The notes under the pieces are model-generated. The model did not search any database. It was not told the origin of the DNA and saw only the letters and a list, made by a program, of their open reading frames with translations. The position numbers and the translations under genes were made by a program. A stretch of DNA of 26,952 bases, taken from Blattamonas nauphoetae. Its lineage: Eukaryota; Preaxostyla; Oxymonadida. Location of the stretch: contig JARBJD010000638.1 of the NCBI GenBank assembly GCA_033064195.1, positions 1 through 26,952 of the forward strand, written 5' to 3'. Shown in pieces: positions 8,623-16,800 of this stretch. Within the stretch, counting starts at the first letter, position 1. Each line of letters opens with the position of its first letter.

Positions 8623-8937
8623 TTATAATCCTTTGAATTGAATTTTAGAATTTGACGACTGGGGCATGTCATCATTAACATACCGAGCATTTCGAGGTGG
8701 TTCATAATCTATCATCTGTGGTTGTTGTGGTGCTCGATTGATTGCTTTATTCTGTTGGTACACATCCATCATTCCGCCTAAGCCACTGAGTATTCCTCCA
8801 GCTGTTTGTCCAAACTTGTTGTTCGTCTGTGAGAGAAAGCCACCTCCAACCTGAAGCAGTGATGGAGCAAGCGGTTTGATGAATTGAAAGAATTGTTTGC
8901 CGATATTTTTGAGTTTGTTGAAACTTCCTGGTGCCAT
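8623..8937 (-). CDS. Small MAPG-type protein 2 (possible minor virion protein)
   Basis: A 104-residue protein begins MAPGSFNKLKNIGKQ, followed by a hydrophobic and glycine-rich region (about residues 20-60: PLAPSLLQVGGGFL, GGILSGLGGMM) and a polar Pro/Gln/Asn-rich tail. It is paralogous at its N-terminus to the gene at 8338-8589. The glycine-rich amphipathic segment would suit a membrane-active or internal capsid protein, but no homology to a named family is claimed. It sits upstream of the capsid gene with its own promoter box, 33 bases before the next start. Confidence 0.6.
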   Translation of the reverse strand: MAPGSFNKLKNIGKQFFQFIKPLAPSLLQVGGGFLSQTNNKFGQTAGGILSGLGGMMDVYQQNKAINRAPQQPQMIDYEPPRNARYVNDDMPQSSNSKIQFKGL

Positions 8938-8941
8938 TTAT

Positions 8942-8955
8942 GTAAAAATAAAAAT
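8942..8955 (-). promoter_or_regulatory. Putative promoter box of MAPG gene 2
   Basis: Minus-strand TTTTTATTTTTACA joined directly to TAAATGGCACC. Confidence 0.65.
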
Positions 8956-8974
8956 TCAATTCATAAATTTTTCT

Positions 8975-9554
8975 AACGAGGAATTGCCTTTGTCAATGAA
9001 ATTCCATAATTGAGGATAGTGTTGTATGCTTCATTGAAGGCGATGCTCATATCTTTTCCACCAACAAGGATCTTGAAAATGGTTCGAAAGATAGGTAGTT
9101 TATTCAGACATAGCACTTGTCAGATAAATCATCCAATTCGATCACCACATCATTGATTCCAGTGAGTGTCGCAATCAGTGCACATAAATCACTTTGGTTT
9201 GTGATCAGTTTTTGATGGTTCTATGAGATTATTCAGTAGTTTCTTTCACATGCAAATGCATTCTTGTAAACAAGCAAGAGTTGATCTTTGAATGCTGCAA
9301 TGTTCGGATGTGTACTCACGAAGTGGTATTGAACGACTTTGGATCGGTGCTGATGGATAGATCTCGAGTGGTGGATCATATATACCTTGAACATTATCGA
9401 GTTCGACATTAGCGCTTTGTTCATTGCGATCTTCGAGCTTAGATCTTCCAGACGTTGATCCTTTATTGTCGATGATGACATTGTTGGTGATTGACGTTGG
9501 AACTGAAGAAGAACTTGTGTGTTTCGTAAATTGACAACTTAGAATTGGCTGCAT
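8975..9554 (-). pseudogene. Unknown structural-module gene (fossil, broken)
   Basis: A promoter box precedes the ATG at 9552-9554. The N-terminal part is Ser/Thr/Asn-rich, with a Pro-rich PPLEIYPSAP segment around residue 60-70. The distal part still shows coding character, with FNEAYNTILNYGISLTKAIP before a stop near 8977. Together they outline one locus of about 190 codons carrying a few breaks. A PPxY-like PPLEIYPSAP resembles late-domain or scaffold-type proline motifs, but that is speculation. No family is recognised. Confidence 0.45.
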
Positions 9555-9562
9555 CACTTTCT

Positions 9563-9577
9563 ATAAAAATAAAAAAT
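9563..9577 (-). promoter_or_regulatory. Putative promoter box of the 8975-9554 gene
   Basis: Minus-strand ATTTTTTATTTTTAT, 8 bases before the start codon. Confidence 0.6.
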
Positions 9578-9591
9578 ATATATTTATGTTT

Positions 9592-10545
9592 TTAATCACT
9601 CATATCTTTCTCCAAGTGTGCGAATCGAGCATATTCAGACATATGTCCTGTTTGGAATCTACCGATATCTCCCGTTCTTGTTCGGTACGCTGCAGTTGTC
9701 TGTTCGTTCACAAATGTTGAGATGTTTGCTGAATAACGACCAAGGAAAGTTTGCAAATCTTCTGTTTTTGTGATGATTTCGAGGAACTGGGGATGAATTT
9801 GTTCCTTAAACGCTTTTCTAGCTTTCGTCCTCTGATGATCTGGATTTGAACTGATGAAACCTTCAACATAGTCTTCAAGCCACTGATCCCACATCTTTGA
9901 TGCAATCTTGGATTGAATGGAATTGAAAACCATATTGTCCAACACATTTTTGCTGAGATCTGCTGGTTGATCTCGACTTGCCCGATGCACCTTCAAAGTA
10001 TCATTCATGAATTCACCAACTGCTTTCTTCATTATTGCATAAGGTTGTTGTGATCGTTGTGCTTGCATTTCTTGGTAGTTGACTTCACGATAGTTTCCTG
10101 GTAAATCGTATGTTCCAGTTTTGAGGAAGTTGTTGTGTGCAGCTTTGATTCTTCTTCCATGATCTTGACGAAATGATGAGTATGAAGTTTGTCTTCGCAT
10201 ATCTGGTGTTGGATTCATTGAATAGTATGTCTCGACGACAGGTCGACTGTTGTATGATGCAAGCATGAAACCATTTGCTGCAACCAGATCTCCATTGTCT
10301 TTGTCGTAGACCATCACATCAGGAACTTTTCCATGTTTTTCCATCTGAACCGTCCAATTTTGTCCAGTCCTTTCAATGTATTCCAAAGCTGATGGAACAC
10401 TACTGAGTGCAGAATTGAATTTAGTGCGAATGTCATCATCAGCATAGATTCTTTTCATTGCATCCAAAGCCCCCTGATCATATCTCATTTTTGGTTTCTT
10501 CGCTGGTGCCTTTCTCTTTGCGGGAATGTATTGTATCTTCGACAT
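9592..10545 (-). CDS. Uncharacterised 317-residue basic protein of the structural module
   Basis: The intact frame starts at ATG after a TATTTTATA-type box. Residues 5-20 are Lys/Arg/Pro/Ala-rich (PAKRKAPAKKPK), a likely nucleic-acid-binding or nuclear-targeting tail. The rest is mixed helical, without membrane segments, with Tyr- and Gln-rich stretches around residues 100-175. Its start faces the ATPase start, with about 60 bases between them. It has the position and size of a Polinton virion-associated protein; a core or DNA-binding role is possible. It lacks obvious protease catalytic motifs. No named family is recognised. Confidence 0.7.
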   Translation of the reverse strand: MSKIQYIPAKRKAPAKKPKMRYDQGALDAMKRIYADDDIRTKFNSALSSVPSALEYIERTGQNWTVQMEKHGKVPDVMVYDKDNGDLVAANGFMLASYNSRPVVETYYSMNPTPDMRRQTSYSSFRQDHGRRIKAAHNNFLKTGTYDLPGNYREVNYQEMQAQRSQQPYAIMKKAVGEFMNDTLKVHRASRDQPADLSKNVLDNMVFNSIQSKIASKMWDQWLEDYVEGFISSNPDHQRTKARKAFKEQIHPQFLEIITKTEDLQTFLGRYSANISTFVNEQTTAAYRTRTGDIGRFQTGHMSEYARFAHLEKDMSD

Positions 10546-10555
10546 TGTGTTTTCA

Positions 10556-10570
10556 TATAAAATAAAAAAT
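10556..10570 (-). promoter_or_regulatory. Shared divergent promoter region, box for the 317-residue protein
   Basis: Minus-strand ATTTTTTATTTTATA lies 10 bases before the minus-strand start at 10545. The same 59-base gap must also hold the plus-strand ATPase promoter. Confidence 0.55.
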
Positions 10571-10577
10571 CCAAAAC

Positions 10578-10590
10578 TATATTTTAATTA
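10578..10590 (+). promoter_or_regulatory. Putative ATPase promoter box
   Basis: Plus-strand TATATTTTAATTA lies 14 bases before the ATPase ATG, which is preceded by ATAA as in other element genes. It is weaker than the TTTTTATTTTT boxes. Confidence 0.35.
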
Positions 10591-10604
10591 GAGAGAAATC
10601 ATAA

Positions 10605-11516
10605 ATGAAAAGAACGAATTCCATTCTAAGGGCATCGCCCGAATCTTCAACAACAAAACCTTTGGTTTCGCGGAGGGTGGAACCCTCTTCTCTTACAGCA
10701 TATGTGAATGCAAAACTGAGTGAAGCATCAAGTAGGAATGTTTCACATGAAGTTCAATCACAGATTCATCCCGACCTAAATTTCAATCGCAACAGTGTCA
10801 ATGTCCTTGTTGGAAACAGAGGAAGTGGAAAGACATTCAATGCTCTTCGAGAGGTTGCCAAGCTCCAGAATGTTCAAGTTCGGAATGAACTATTTCATTT
10901 GTTTGTATTCGTCACTGATAAGAACATTGATCCAACCTTCGATAAGTTCAAACCAATTCTGAACGTACCTTATGTGAAAGTCAAATATGAAGATGCACTA
11001 CCGTTTCTGTTGGAACTTTCTGAGTCAAAAGCAGCGTATGAAGAGATCATTGACAACCAGTGGCAAGATAGAATTACTGACGAATGCAGGGAGGATCTCT
11101 TTAATGCTCTTTACATTGAGGACTTCTCAGTGAAGAATCTCCAAACAATTATCCTCCTTGATGACTGTCGTAGAATCCTTGGTGAACGAAGGACTTCCAA
11201 AAATAGAATGACAATGATGGACTTGTTACTGGAGAATCGACAACCGAAATTCACATTCTTTCTGACGATGCATGAACTCTTCAGTTTGTCAGCAGATATG
11301 AAGTCAAACATTGATTCAATGTGGATCTTTGGAGGATTCAACAAAGAACGAATCAGTCGAGTCTATCCTCAGTTGAACTCCCCAATTGACATTCGACACT
11401 TCTGGAATGTCTACCAACGAAAACAAAAATGTGAAGCAATCATTCTTCGATACAACACTGATGGAGTTGCTTTGACTGAGATCAACAAAGAAGGTTTAAA
11501 CCGAACTGTCCGTTAA
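10605..11516 (+). CDS. ATP: DNA-packaging ATPase, FtsK/HerA (A32-like) type
   Basis: An intact 303-residue frame. It has a Walker A motif GNRGSGKT at residues 70-77 and a Walker B motif IILLDD at 182-187, followed by a helix and FTFFLTMHEL (216-225), typical of the sensor region of the A32-like family. The length and N-terminal tail of about 55 residues before the ATPase core suit Polinton and virophage packaging ATPases. It would pump the genome into the capsid at one vertex using ATP. It is on the plus strand, diverges from the 317-residue protein gene, and its last 21 bases overlap the end of the convergent coiled-coil gene. It appears whole. Confidence 0.9.
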   Translation: MKRTNSILRASPESSTTKPLVSRRVEPSSLTAYVNAKLSEASSRNVSHEVQSQIHPDLNFNRNSVNVLVGNRGSGKTFNALREVAKLQNVQVRNELFHLFVFVTDKNIDPTFDKFKPILNVPYVKVKYEDALPFLLELSESKAAYEEIIDNQWQDRITDECREDLFNALYIEDFSVKNLQTIILLDDCRRILGERRTSKNRMTMMDLLLENRQPKFTFFLTMHELFSLSADMKSNIDSMWIFGGFNKERISRVYPQLNSPIDIRHFWNVYQRKQKCEAIILRYNTDGVALTEINKEGLNRTVR

Positions 11517-11846
11517 CTCTTGGAGAAGGTTGTTGATGGTCTCATCAAGACTTCGAAGCCTCATGCTGAGAGTATCTGTTAGCGTCCGAATTGATTCTTC
11601 AATGTCTGACAGTCTTTGATCAATCGATGATTCACCGTTGTTCTCTGTACTTAATTTCCTTAGTGCGATCTCACCTCTTATTTTTGTGATTCGGTATCCA
11701 TCAATTCTCATCAACCTATTCAGTTTCTGAGTTGTGTATTTATTCAGTTCTTCTCTGTTCTTTTCCAAATGTCTCTGAAAGTCATAGATGTTTTCGAAAC
11801 ATTTCTGTTCAGGATCAAACGGTTCTAAAATTTTCAGTGTTGACAT
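11496..11846 (-). CDS. Small coiled-coil protein
   Basis: A 116-residue protein with a charged helical N-terminal half (FQRHLEKNREELNKYTTQKL) and a C-terminal heptad-like region (about residues 78-112: LSDIEESIRTLTDTLSMRL and SLDETINNLLQEL), predicted as a coiled coil by eye. It starts with ATG after a minus-strand ATATTTTTATTC box and ends within the ATPase 3' end on the other strand. Function is unknown; a scaffold or small structural protein is possible. It appears whole. Confidence 0.6.
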   Translation of the reverse strand: MSTLKILEPFDPEQKCFENIYDFQRHLEKNREELNKYTTQKLNRLMRIDGYRITKIRGEIALRKLSTENNGESSIDQRLSDIEESIRTLTDTLSMRLRSLDETINNLLQELTDSSV

Positions 11847-11853
11847 TTCAATG

Positions 11854-11865
11854 GAATAAAAATAT
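11854..11865 (-). promoter_or_regulatory. Putative promoter box of coiled-coil gene
   Basis: Minus-strand ATATTTTTATTC, 7 bases before the start codon; it lies in the 35-base gap after the integrase stop. Confidence 0.5.
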
Positions 11866-11881
11866 TCGAAACAGTTTTGAT

Positions 11882-13855
11882 TTAAACCAAATTGAACTCA
11901 TTAATGAACTCAGGAGTTAAATTGTCAATTGAGTCTGCATGAAACTTCGTGTGTTGGATTGGAACGTACACTATTTTTGGTAGACATGTGAGTCCATTCA
12001 GAAGTTTTGCCACCACATTTCCGTGTTTGTACTCAATGAATTGTCCAACAAATTGAAACTGTCTTCGCTTCTTCTGAAATTTGGCAACAGTCTTGTTTAA
12101 GTCAAGGTGAATCAACAGAATGTTTCCTGGTTTGTATCGCCAAAGCAGTTGTGTTGTCTGTTGTCTTTGGATGTTCTTCAATTGCTCTTCACAACTGGAG
12201 ATATACAATGCTTCGATTTCACGATTGTTTTGTGCTTGCTGTGGAGTGAACTTGTTCCAGTAAGCTCGATGTGGAGTCATGTTGTAGTATTCCACCATCT
12301 GATTCATCATTGAATGATTTGCCATTTGTGTCGCATTGTCTTGGAATCCATCTCTGATTGTCCTGATCACTCGATCGACAATTCGATTATGATTTGTGAA
12401 TGGTGAGCTTGTGAAATATGTACTAACCTTTTGCTTTCTAAAGAACTTTTCTGCTACTCCACTTGTCCATGCTGCTTCACCATCACCTCGAATGTTGTTG
12501 ACATGAACTCCACGATGATTAATCAGATCATTGATTGCAGTCTTGACTTTGACCCATGATTTATCCAATACAGGAATCACAACAAGGAACTTGGTGTTGA
12601 TGTTAATTGCGAATAGATAAATCTGCAGGACTGTTTTCGACGTTGGTGATTGAATGAAAACCAGATCAATTTCCCAGGATCCAAACTTGGGAGAGAAGTA
12701 CGGTCTGTCACACTTCTGCGGAACCTTTTTGTCTGCGGTCTTTTCTGAATCACCAGTGATGTCTTTGGACATGAATTGCATCTTTGATCGAAACGGATAT
12801 TGTATTTTTGTCACGGCTTTTGGAATCGTTGGTTGATCAATCATCAATGTGTTCCCTCCTTGTTCCCTCCTTATTTTCCGAGGATGTGTAGAATCCCATC
12901 GGTGAACATATTCATCGTACCATTCCTGAAATGATCTTCCACCAAATGGGATTTGTTTAGGATGTGCTAAAATGAACTCAGTTTCGTCATTTCCGAGAGT
13001 TCTGCTTACGTGTGAAAGAATAAACATATTTCGATTCAGTTTCTTTGATTCAACGATCTGTTTGTCAATGAATTGTTCCATTTTCTGTTGATTGTCCATC
13101 ATTGAATTCTCTGCTTTGATTTGTTCCTCCTCTGAATTGTCTTTCAGTTGATGGTCAAAATAACCTTTCACTCGTTCCAACATTCCCAGTACTTGCCTTG
13201 TCGTCTTGCTAGAGGCTTCGAACCCTCCTGAGGGGAGAGTTGGTTCGACCTTGTTGATCTCTCTCACATATGGCACAAAATCTTTGTCAATCTTCACAAT
13301 TGTTGGTGGATCTGGTGACTTGGGGATCAGTGGATCATCATCTTCAAACCTCATCTCTTTCATTGGGAATTCATATTCTGAACCAATTGATGTCGGGTTT
13401 CTCTTCTGTCCAGGAATGATTGGAGATTCAGGTGTTTCAATAGGTAATGGTTGTGATTTTTGACTCGGAGATAGTGTTGGAATTACGATGGCTGGTGGTT
13501 GATTGAAATGAATATTCTGTGCTTCCTGATAATACTGTTGATATGCTCTGTATGCTTGTCTTGCAGTGTTGTTACTAAGGATCCATCCGGTGAATTGTTT
13601 CACAAATCTTTGAACAACAATTTTTCCATCAGCAATGTTTAAATCAGGAGGTAATTCTCCATTCAGCCAATCATTGAAGTATGTCTCATCATTTGCGTCG
13701 TATTGTCCATTTGAATCATTGACATGATAGGTTGGTAAAATCTGGGAAAACGTAAGTGTGGTATTGTATATTTTTGTCTGAGAATGCCGCGAATTGACCA
13801 GGAGGTTCTTCACTATTCGATCAATTTGTGTTGAATTCAAATACGGTCTACTCAT
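11882..13855 (-). CDS. INT: Retrovirus-type integrase (DDE/rve superfamily)
   Basis: The start is taken at the ATG at 13853-13855 (657 residues), right behind the promoter box; the open frame runs 3 codons further up. The catalytic core has the first acid in WEIDLVF (about D397), the second in IRGDGEAAW (about D458), and an acidic residue 35 positions later in NRIVDRVIRTIRD (about D494), giving DD(35)-acid spacing. A C-terminal SH3/chromo-like module follows (WRYKPGNILLIH, then FQFVGQFIEY). The N-terminal 380 residues are unusually long, with a Pro-rich linker (about 120-185) and a coiled-coil-like stretch (about 215-275). By family knowledge it joins element ends to host DNA with a 6-bp stagger. 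The start lies 24 bases behind the polymerase stop. It appears whole. Confidence 0.9.
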   Translation of the reverse strand: MSRPYLNSTQIDRIVKNLLVNSRHSQTKIYNTTLTFSQILPTYHVNDSNGQYDANDETYFNDWLNGELPPDLNIADGKIVVQRFVKQFTGWILSNNTARQAYRAYQQYYQEAQNIHFNQPPAIVIPTLSPSQKSQPLPIETPESPIIPGQKRNPTSIGSEYEFPMKEMRFEDDDPLIPKSPDPPTIVKIDKDFVPYVREINKVEPTLPSGGFEASSKTTRQVLGMLERVKGYFDHQLKDNSEEEQIKAENSMMDNQQKMEQFIDKQIVESKKLNRNMFILSHVSRTLGNDETEFILAHPKQIPFGGRSFQEWYDEYVHRWDSTHPRKIRREQGGNTLMIDQPTIPKAVTKIQYPFRSKMQFMSKDITGDSEKTADKKVPQKCDRPYFSPKFGSWEIDLVFIQSPTSKTVLQIYLFAININTKFLVVIPVLDKSWVKVKTAINDLINHRGVHVNNIRGDGEAAWTSGVAEKFFRKQKVSTYFTSSPFTNHNRIVDRVIRTIRDGFQDNATQMANHSMMNQMVEYYNMTPHRAYWNKFTPQQAQNNREIEALYISSCEEQLKNIQRQQTTQLLWRYKPGNILLIHLDLNKTVAKFQKKRRQFQFVGQFIEYKHGNVVAKLLNGLTCLPKIVYVPIQHTKFHADSIDNLTPEFINEFNLV

Positions 13856-13860
13856 TTTTA

Positions 13861-13872
13861 ACAAAAATAAAG
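13861..13872 (-). promoter_or_regulatory. Putative integrase promoter box
   Basis: Minus-strand CTTTATTTTTGT followed by TAAAAATG at the preferred start. It fills most of the 24-base gap behind the polymerase gene. Confidence 0.55.
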
Positions 13873-13879
13873 TTTGGAT

Positions 13880-16800
13880 TTATTGGATAAGATAATCAGT
13901 TGCTTTCAGTCCATGAATGAATGGAGGACACGATTCATTTTCAAGTACGATTGCCTTCAGATGTATTCCACTGAGACTGAGTTTCTGCTGTTGTATTTTC
14001 GCAATCTCAAATCCATTGCTGTCATCGTCAGTGTGAGCTCTTCTCGTTTGAAAGTTCAATGTTGTTGTCACTGTTTTCTCTCTATTGAGGCACTTCACAT
14101 AGTCATCACTCGTGATATTTGTTTTCTTCAGTGACACTCCTTTGATTTTGCATTTCTCATCGAGAGAGTAACACTTGGGTGCAAGACAGATCATCTGTTC
14201 ACCTTCCTTTTCAATTGCTAATCCCAACAGTTTCTTCTCATCATCAACTCCCTTTTCAGGATTTGGAAACCATTCATATTTGTGTGCATCATAGAATTCT
14301 TTGTCAGCAATCACGTGTTCAAATTGTTGATGAATTCCAGCATTTGGATCTCCACTAATTGCCCAGTATGCCGAGTCAGTGTCTCCCTCACAGAAGTGAA
14401 TCTTGTTCATGTCTAGGCATTTATACATGAAGTTGTAGATGAAATTCAGATACCAGAACTTGGCATTGTCGAGTGTGAACACTGCTTCTTGCAGACATGT
14501 TTTGCATGATGCTTTCTCTCTGTCTTCGATCACAATGTAGTTGTCCTCATTGATCTCTCGAGTCGCTACAAATCCTTTCATCATTTGTTTCAAGTAAGTT
14601 CTCCTCTCATTGCAGATTGTGATTGAGTTGTATTTTTCAGTGTTCATTCCATCGTATCCGTAACTTCCATTGAGGTTGGTCTTACAGAACTGTTCCTTTC
14701 CCTTGTTTCCAACCTTCATTGCTTCTATTCTATCGTTCATGAACGATGTCACAAATGGTTCAAATCCAGCGTGTCTCGAAAACACCATCACACTCTTAAT
14801 ATCATCAATAATGAAGTGGCAATAGTCAATGAGGAACCACAGATAGTATGTCGAAAAGAACATATACTGATCGTGTGTACTCAAGAGTTGAGTGAGCTTC
14901 CGTTGTTTGTCATCAGTCTTCAATCCATGTTTCTTCATCAACGAATATGTCTTCTCTCCAATGTTCTCTTCAGTCGTATTGACCACGATGTTTCTGAAGA
15001 TTGGTGGGAAGTTAATGAAATCATTAATATACTTTTCATCGATGTGTCCTTTCAATTCTGCAACAAACAGTGTCTTCTGATTCTTGTCTTCGATGATCTT
15101 TCGACATTCTTCATCTCCCGTTGCTGTGTACAAACATCTTCCTGGCATGTACATTCTGTGTTTTGTGTATGGATTGTTTTTGTTCTTGATTGATGAGAAA
15201 GCACTTGGATATAGTGAATTGAAATCAACACCACAAACGTGAGTCATGATGTGTTCAGTATCGGTTGATTTGACAACACCATCTTCAAATGAGAAGTGAT
15301 TGATTGGTGTCACGTCTTTGATATTCTGTCGATGCTGAACATTCGATAATCCACCAGTAACTGCTGCTCTCAGTTTGTGATATGTTTGCTCATGTGTCAG
15401 AGTCATTGGGAGTGATTTCCAGATGCAATCCTTCTTCAGTTGAATTCTCAATCTTGTGAGATGTTCATCATGGTCTGACTTGTAGGTGTTGCAGTAATCA
15501 CAGCAGATCTTCACGTTCTCTTTAGAATGTCCTTTCGAATTGTCGATTCTGTCCAGTGTTGGTTGCACTGCTTGTGAGAAGTGGCACTTGCAGATGTAGC
15601 AAACTCTCTTGCACTGTTGAACAAACCAGTCGTAGTCTGCTTCAGTGACATTGGCTGTAGTATTGCGATGAGCTTTCTGGTCTTGGTACCTGTATCCTTC
15701 CACTTTGTATTTCCAGTATTGTTTGGTGATCTTGATTGGTCCAGATTTGTCACATTCGTTGTAGTCAGCATCGATATCAAAGTATTTGTAGGCACAAGCA
15801 TACTTGATTGCAGATGCATTTGCTGACAATGAGAGATTGTGCAACATGTCCACTTTGTATTGGAAGTTCAGATCAATCAGATTGTCAAGTGGTGCAATCA
15901 TGCATTCGACGTCTCTAATGTTGTAGAACTTGAGGTAATCCCAACGGTTCTTGAATCCTTGCTTGTTCCAGTCATCAAGGTACAATTGGTAATCAGTGTC
16001 TGACATTTCACTGTTGTTCAGACTGGAATAGAATTCATACTTGGAGAAAGGTTCTTGTTTGCTTAGCACTGTATCGTAGTCTGATGAATCAAATGATTCG
16101 TACGCAAAGAATGATTTCTGAAGTGTGGTCTTTCCTCCAAAAGCCTTCACTGCATTATCCAATGTCATTGGTCCTGTGTACGACATCATGTCAATGAATC
16201 GAAGAACCTGTTGCGTCTTCTCATGCCTGATCAACACTTGTTTATACTTTGTTGTGGATCCAAGGAAGCTCACCACTTTCCAATCCTTGTCAACGACATC
16301 ACGAAAGATGAGATTGATGTCGAATCTGGAACTGTTGAATCCAATCACACTGACTTCATTCTGTGAGGGAATCTCTGGATCATCATAGTCGTTGTCGACT
16401 CGAACTGTTTCTGCAAACTTGAAGAGTTCTCTGATCCACTGCTTCACAAAGTCCTTTCCATCTCGAAGATCAAAGTAGATTGACTTCACTCCTGATTTTG
16501 TTTTGATTGCTGATGCAACAGAGAGAGGCTTCAAGTGTGAGATCAATTGAGTATTGTCATCAGAGAATAAGTTGTCAAGGATGAGATCTTCCATCGTTTC
16601 GAAATCGTAAGTGATGTAGTATTGCGTTGGTTTGAATTCATTTTGTCTCTGATGTGCCATCAGAAATTCATGCGTCTTGTTGTTGAGGATGTGTGGAACA
16701 AAAGGCCTTGGCGTTTTATCAAGTGAGATTTTCTTCACATGTTTTCCATCAAGTTCCTTACATTCAGCAAGATGCTTCTCGTAGTATGTCTTGAAGTGAG

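Noticed and set aside
13206-13463. Plus-strand frame opposite the integrase N-terminal region
   Set aside because: Gly/Ser-rich composition mirrors the Pro-rich linker of the integrase on the other strand; there is no independent support.
14771-15193. Plus-strand 140-codon frame inside the polymerase gene
   Set aside because: It lies opposite the conserved polymerase region and has no promoter box or recognisable domain; it is a shadow frame.
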